Source of the DNA: Gallicola sp.
Lineage (GTDB): Bacteria; Bacillota; Clostridia; Tissierellales; Peptoniphilaceae
Direction of reading: 5' to 3'
Length of the DNA: 5,315 nt
Assembly: GCA_012798975.1 (NCBI GenBank)
Contig: JAAZME010000341.1
Span: forward strand, 1 to 5,315
Shown: positions 3,794 to 5,315 of the stretch, piece by piece
How positions within the stretch are numbered: the stretch's first letter is position 1
How the letters are laid out: each line of letters opens with the position of its first letter
The notes under the pieces: model-generated
What the model was told of the DNA's origin: nothing
Databases searched by the model: none
What the model saw: the letters and a program-made list of their open reading frames with translations, nothing else
Program-made: the position numbers and the translations under genes

Positions 3794-5077
3794 ATGGCAA
3801 AAACACTGCAGTTAATATCAGGTACGATCGATAAATCCTCTTGCGTATTGGAATATATGGGCAACCATGGTTTTAACGGTTTAAAAAAAGCAATTACTAT
3901 GAAGCCGGAAGAGATCATAGATCAAATTATAGAAGCGAAACTTTTAGGCCGAGGCGGAGCTGGTTTTCCTACAGGTTTAAAATGGAAAAACATGTACGCT
4001 ATCGAAGACGATACAAAATATCTTGTTTGTAATGCAGACGAAGGAGAAGCAGGCACTTTCAAAGATAAACTATTTATCGAAAAAGACCCTTATATCGTTT
4101 TCGAAGGAATGCTTATCGCAGCGTATGTATTCGGTGCAAAAGAAGGCTTCTTCTATATGCGAGGAGAGTACAGAAGCTTTACAGGGCGATTAAACAAGGC
4201 TATCGAGGATTTAAAAGAAGCAGGATTTATGGGCAAAAACATCCTGGGTGTCGAAGGTTTTGATTTTGATTTACATATTATAAGCGGAGCAGGAGCTTAT
4301 GTCTGCGGAGAAAACTCAAGTCTTTTAGAAAGTATCGAAGGTCATGCGGGAAGACCTAGAGCTATCCCTCCTCATCTTCCTCAAGGGGGTCTTTACGGAA
4401 AGACTACCATTACAAACAATGTAGAAACATTCGCAGCGATTCCGATTATATTAGACCGGGGACCAGCATACTTCCGTTCTGTAGGAACAGAAGAAGACGG
4501 CGGAACGATTATGGTTTGTTTATCTGGACATGCTAAAAACAAAGGTGTCTATGAAATTCCTATGGGAACTTCTATCCGCGATGTGTTGTATGATGAAGAA
4601 CTAGGCGGCGGTACTGTTTCAGGAAAAGAAATTCAGTTCTTCCATCTAGGAGGACAAGCTGGAGCTATCGTATTCCCAGAGCAGTTCGACACTCCTTTTG
4701 ATGCGCCTCATTTAAGAGAAGAAGGCTTATCGAAAGGGACTGGTGCATTTGTTGTAGCGGATGAATCTGTAGACCTTATCAAATACTTGATTAAAGTAAA
4801 TGAGTTTTTCATCCATGAATCCTGCGGAAAATGCACACCTTGCCGTGAAGGAAACAGACAAATGATCCTTCTCTTAAAGAAATTCGACGAAGGCACTGCT
4901 ACAGAGAAAGATTTTGAAACCATCGGTATTTTGTCAAAAACCATGTCTTTCGCATCTTTCTGCGGATTAGGACAATCTGCAACCACTGCTATGGCAAGCG
5001 TATTACGACAAAGACCTACGATCTTTACCGATCGAATCCAATATACAGAAGAAGAATTGAAGGGAGTTTTCGCATGA
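3794..5077 (+). CDS. nuoF: NuoF/HydB-type FMN- and NAD(P)H-binding subunit
   Basis: A 427-aa flavoprotein that exchanges electrons between NAD(P)H, FMN and a [4Fe-4S] cluster. Domains in order are the FMN/nucleotide core with GRGGAGFPTGLKW (52-64), NADEGEAGTFKD (80-91), GAGAYVCGE (165-173) and NNVET (208-212); a SLBB-like section around 238-320; and the cluster-binding helical domain with ESCGKCTPC (Cys344, Cys347, Cys350) and Cys390 in SFCGLGQ. The length matches complex I NuoF. Bifurcating HydB/HndC proteins are longer, with an N-terminal thioredoxin-like [2Fe-2S] domain and a C-terminal two-[4Fe-4S] ferredoxin domain; both are absent here. The usual GEET after the nucleotide loop is GENS (172-175), which may alter NADH/NADPH choice. 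ATG at 3794 lies one base after the previous stop, with GGGGAGG six bases upstream, and the stop overlaps the next start (ATGA). The family is sure; partner and electron-bifurcating ability are open. Confidence 0.93.
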   Translation: MAKTLQLISGTIDKSSCVLEYMGNHGFNGLKKAITMKPEEIIDQIIEAKLLGRGGAGFPTGLKWKNMYAIEDDTKYLVCNADEGEAGTFKDKLFIEKDPYIVFEGMLIAAYVFGAKEGFFYMRGEYRSFTGRLNKAIEDLKEAGFMGKNILGVEGFDFDLHIISGAGAYVCGENSSLLESIEGHAGRPRAIPPHLPQGGLYGKTTITNNVETFAAIPIILDRGPAYFRSVGTEEDGGTIMVCLSGHAKNKGVYEIPMGTSIRDVLYDEELGGGTVSGKEIQFFHLGGQAGAIVFPEQFDTPFDAPHLREEGLSKGTGAFVVADESVDLIKYLIKVNEFFIHESCGKCTPCREGNRQMILLLKKFDEGTATEKDFETIGILSKTMSFASFCGLGQSATTAMASVLRQRPTIFTDRIQYTEEELKGVFA

Positions 5078-5315
5078 AAGAAATGATAAGTTTAAAAATA
5101 GACGGGATCGATGTGTCTGTTCCTAAAGGAACGACTCTGCTTGATGCCTGCAAAACCATCGGCATTCATGTTCCGACTCTCTGCAATCATCCTGAAGTCC
5201 AAGCAAGAGGCGTCTGCCGAATCTGCGTTGTAGAAGAAACAGGTTCTTGGAAATTAAAATCTTCCTGCAACACTAAAGTAGAAGAAGTTCGCGGGGAGAT
5301 TCTTACAAATACTGA
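5074..5315 (+). CDS. NuoG/HydA-type iron-sulfur subunit, N-terminal part (cut by window edge)
   Basis: The first 80 residues of a larger protein. They form a plant-type [2Fe-2S] ferredoxin domain with C-x10-C-x2-C-x13-C ligands (Cys37, Cys48, Cys51, Cys65), set in IHVPTLCNHP (31-40) and GVCRICVVEETG (46-57). This beginning (KIDG, VPKGTTLLDA) is typical of NuoG, of the large subunit of multimeric [FeFe]-hydrogenases (HydA), and of NAD-linked formate dehydrogenase alpha subunits. The part that would tell them apart (H-cluster or molybdopterin domains) lies beyond the right edge, so no symbol is given. ATG at 5074 overlaps the preceding stop as ATGA and has AGGGAG seven bases upstream inside the nuoF-like gene, so the genes are coupled. 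It would receive electrons from the NuoF-like [4Fe-4S] cluster. The frame is open to the last base. Confidence 0.88.
   Translation, partial: MKEMISLKIDGIDVSVPKGTTLLDACKTIGIHVPTLCNHPEVQARGVCRICVVEETGSWKLKSSCNTKVEEVRGEILTNT

Noticed and set aside
4708..4986. 92-codon minus-strand open frame inside the nuoF-like gene
   Set aside because: Lies opposite the cluster-binding domain of a strongly supported gene and has no ribosome binding site or family motif.
3277..5315. Respiratory complex I (nuo) operon
   Set aside because: The order NuoE, NuoF, NuoG-like without nuoA-D in front fits soluble hydrogenase or formate dehydrogenase modules better; no membrane subunits are present in the window.

Overview
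The window (5315 bp, moderate-to-low G+C genes with very A+T-rich spacers) looks like chromosome of an anaerobic, Gram-positive-type bacterium, most likely a member of the Clostridia. The reasons are strong AGGAGG-type ribosome binding sites, a TPP riboswitch with an intrinsic terminator, a group-II ECF S component (ThiW), and genes for a NuoE/NuoF-type flavin and iron-sulfur electron-input module of the kind found in clostridial NAD(P)-linked [FeFe]-hydrogenases and formate dehydrogenases. Assignment below class level is not possible from the sequence alone.

Left part (1-2160, minus strand): a thiamin salvage operon read leftwards in the order thiW (thiazole/thiamin-precursor S component), thiM (hydroxyethylthiazole kinase, GTG start), thiE (thiamin-phosphate synthase). 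The genes overlap by 3 and 8 nt. In front lies a TPP riboswitch (aptamer about 2041-2120) followed by a Rho-independent terminator (2000-2021). A -10 box (2124-2129) places the transcription start almost at the first base of the aptamer. No terminator is visible after thiE, and a 17-codon open frame with a start codon runs off the left edge, so the operon may continue. ThiW imports the precursor, ThiM phosphorylates the thiazole, and ThiE joins it to the pyrimidine diphosphate. The pyrimidine kinase ThiD is not in the window.

Middle (2160-3276): a spacer with an A+T-rich inverted repeat, then a minus-strand PHP-domain metallohydrolase (2277-2960) with a complete set of metal ligands. A 316-bp divergent, A+T-rich control region follows. 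It holds a near-consensus Fur box (3156-3175), a TTGACA promoter (3216-3242) and a small dyad at the expected start site (3248-3260).

Right part (3277-5315, plus strand): three tightly coupled genes. They encode a NuoE/HydC-like [2Fe-2S] subunit, a short (427 aa) NuoF/HydB-like FMN, NAD(P)H and [4Fe-4S] subunit, and the first 80 residues of a NuoG/HydA-like subunit starting with a [2Fe-2S] plant-type ferredoxin domain. Together these form a soluble electron-transfer module between NAD(P)H and a catalytic subunit (hydrogenase or formate dehydrogenase) whose identity lies beyond the right edge. Points of interest are the Fur box, the compact NuoF lacking the extra domains of bifurcating HydB, an unusual Asn in its nucleotide-binding motif, the divergently placed PHP gene, and several active-site substitutions in ThiM and ThiE.
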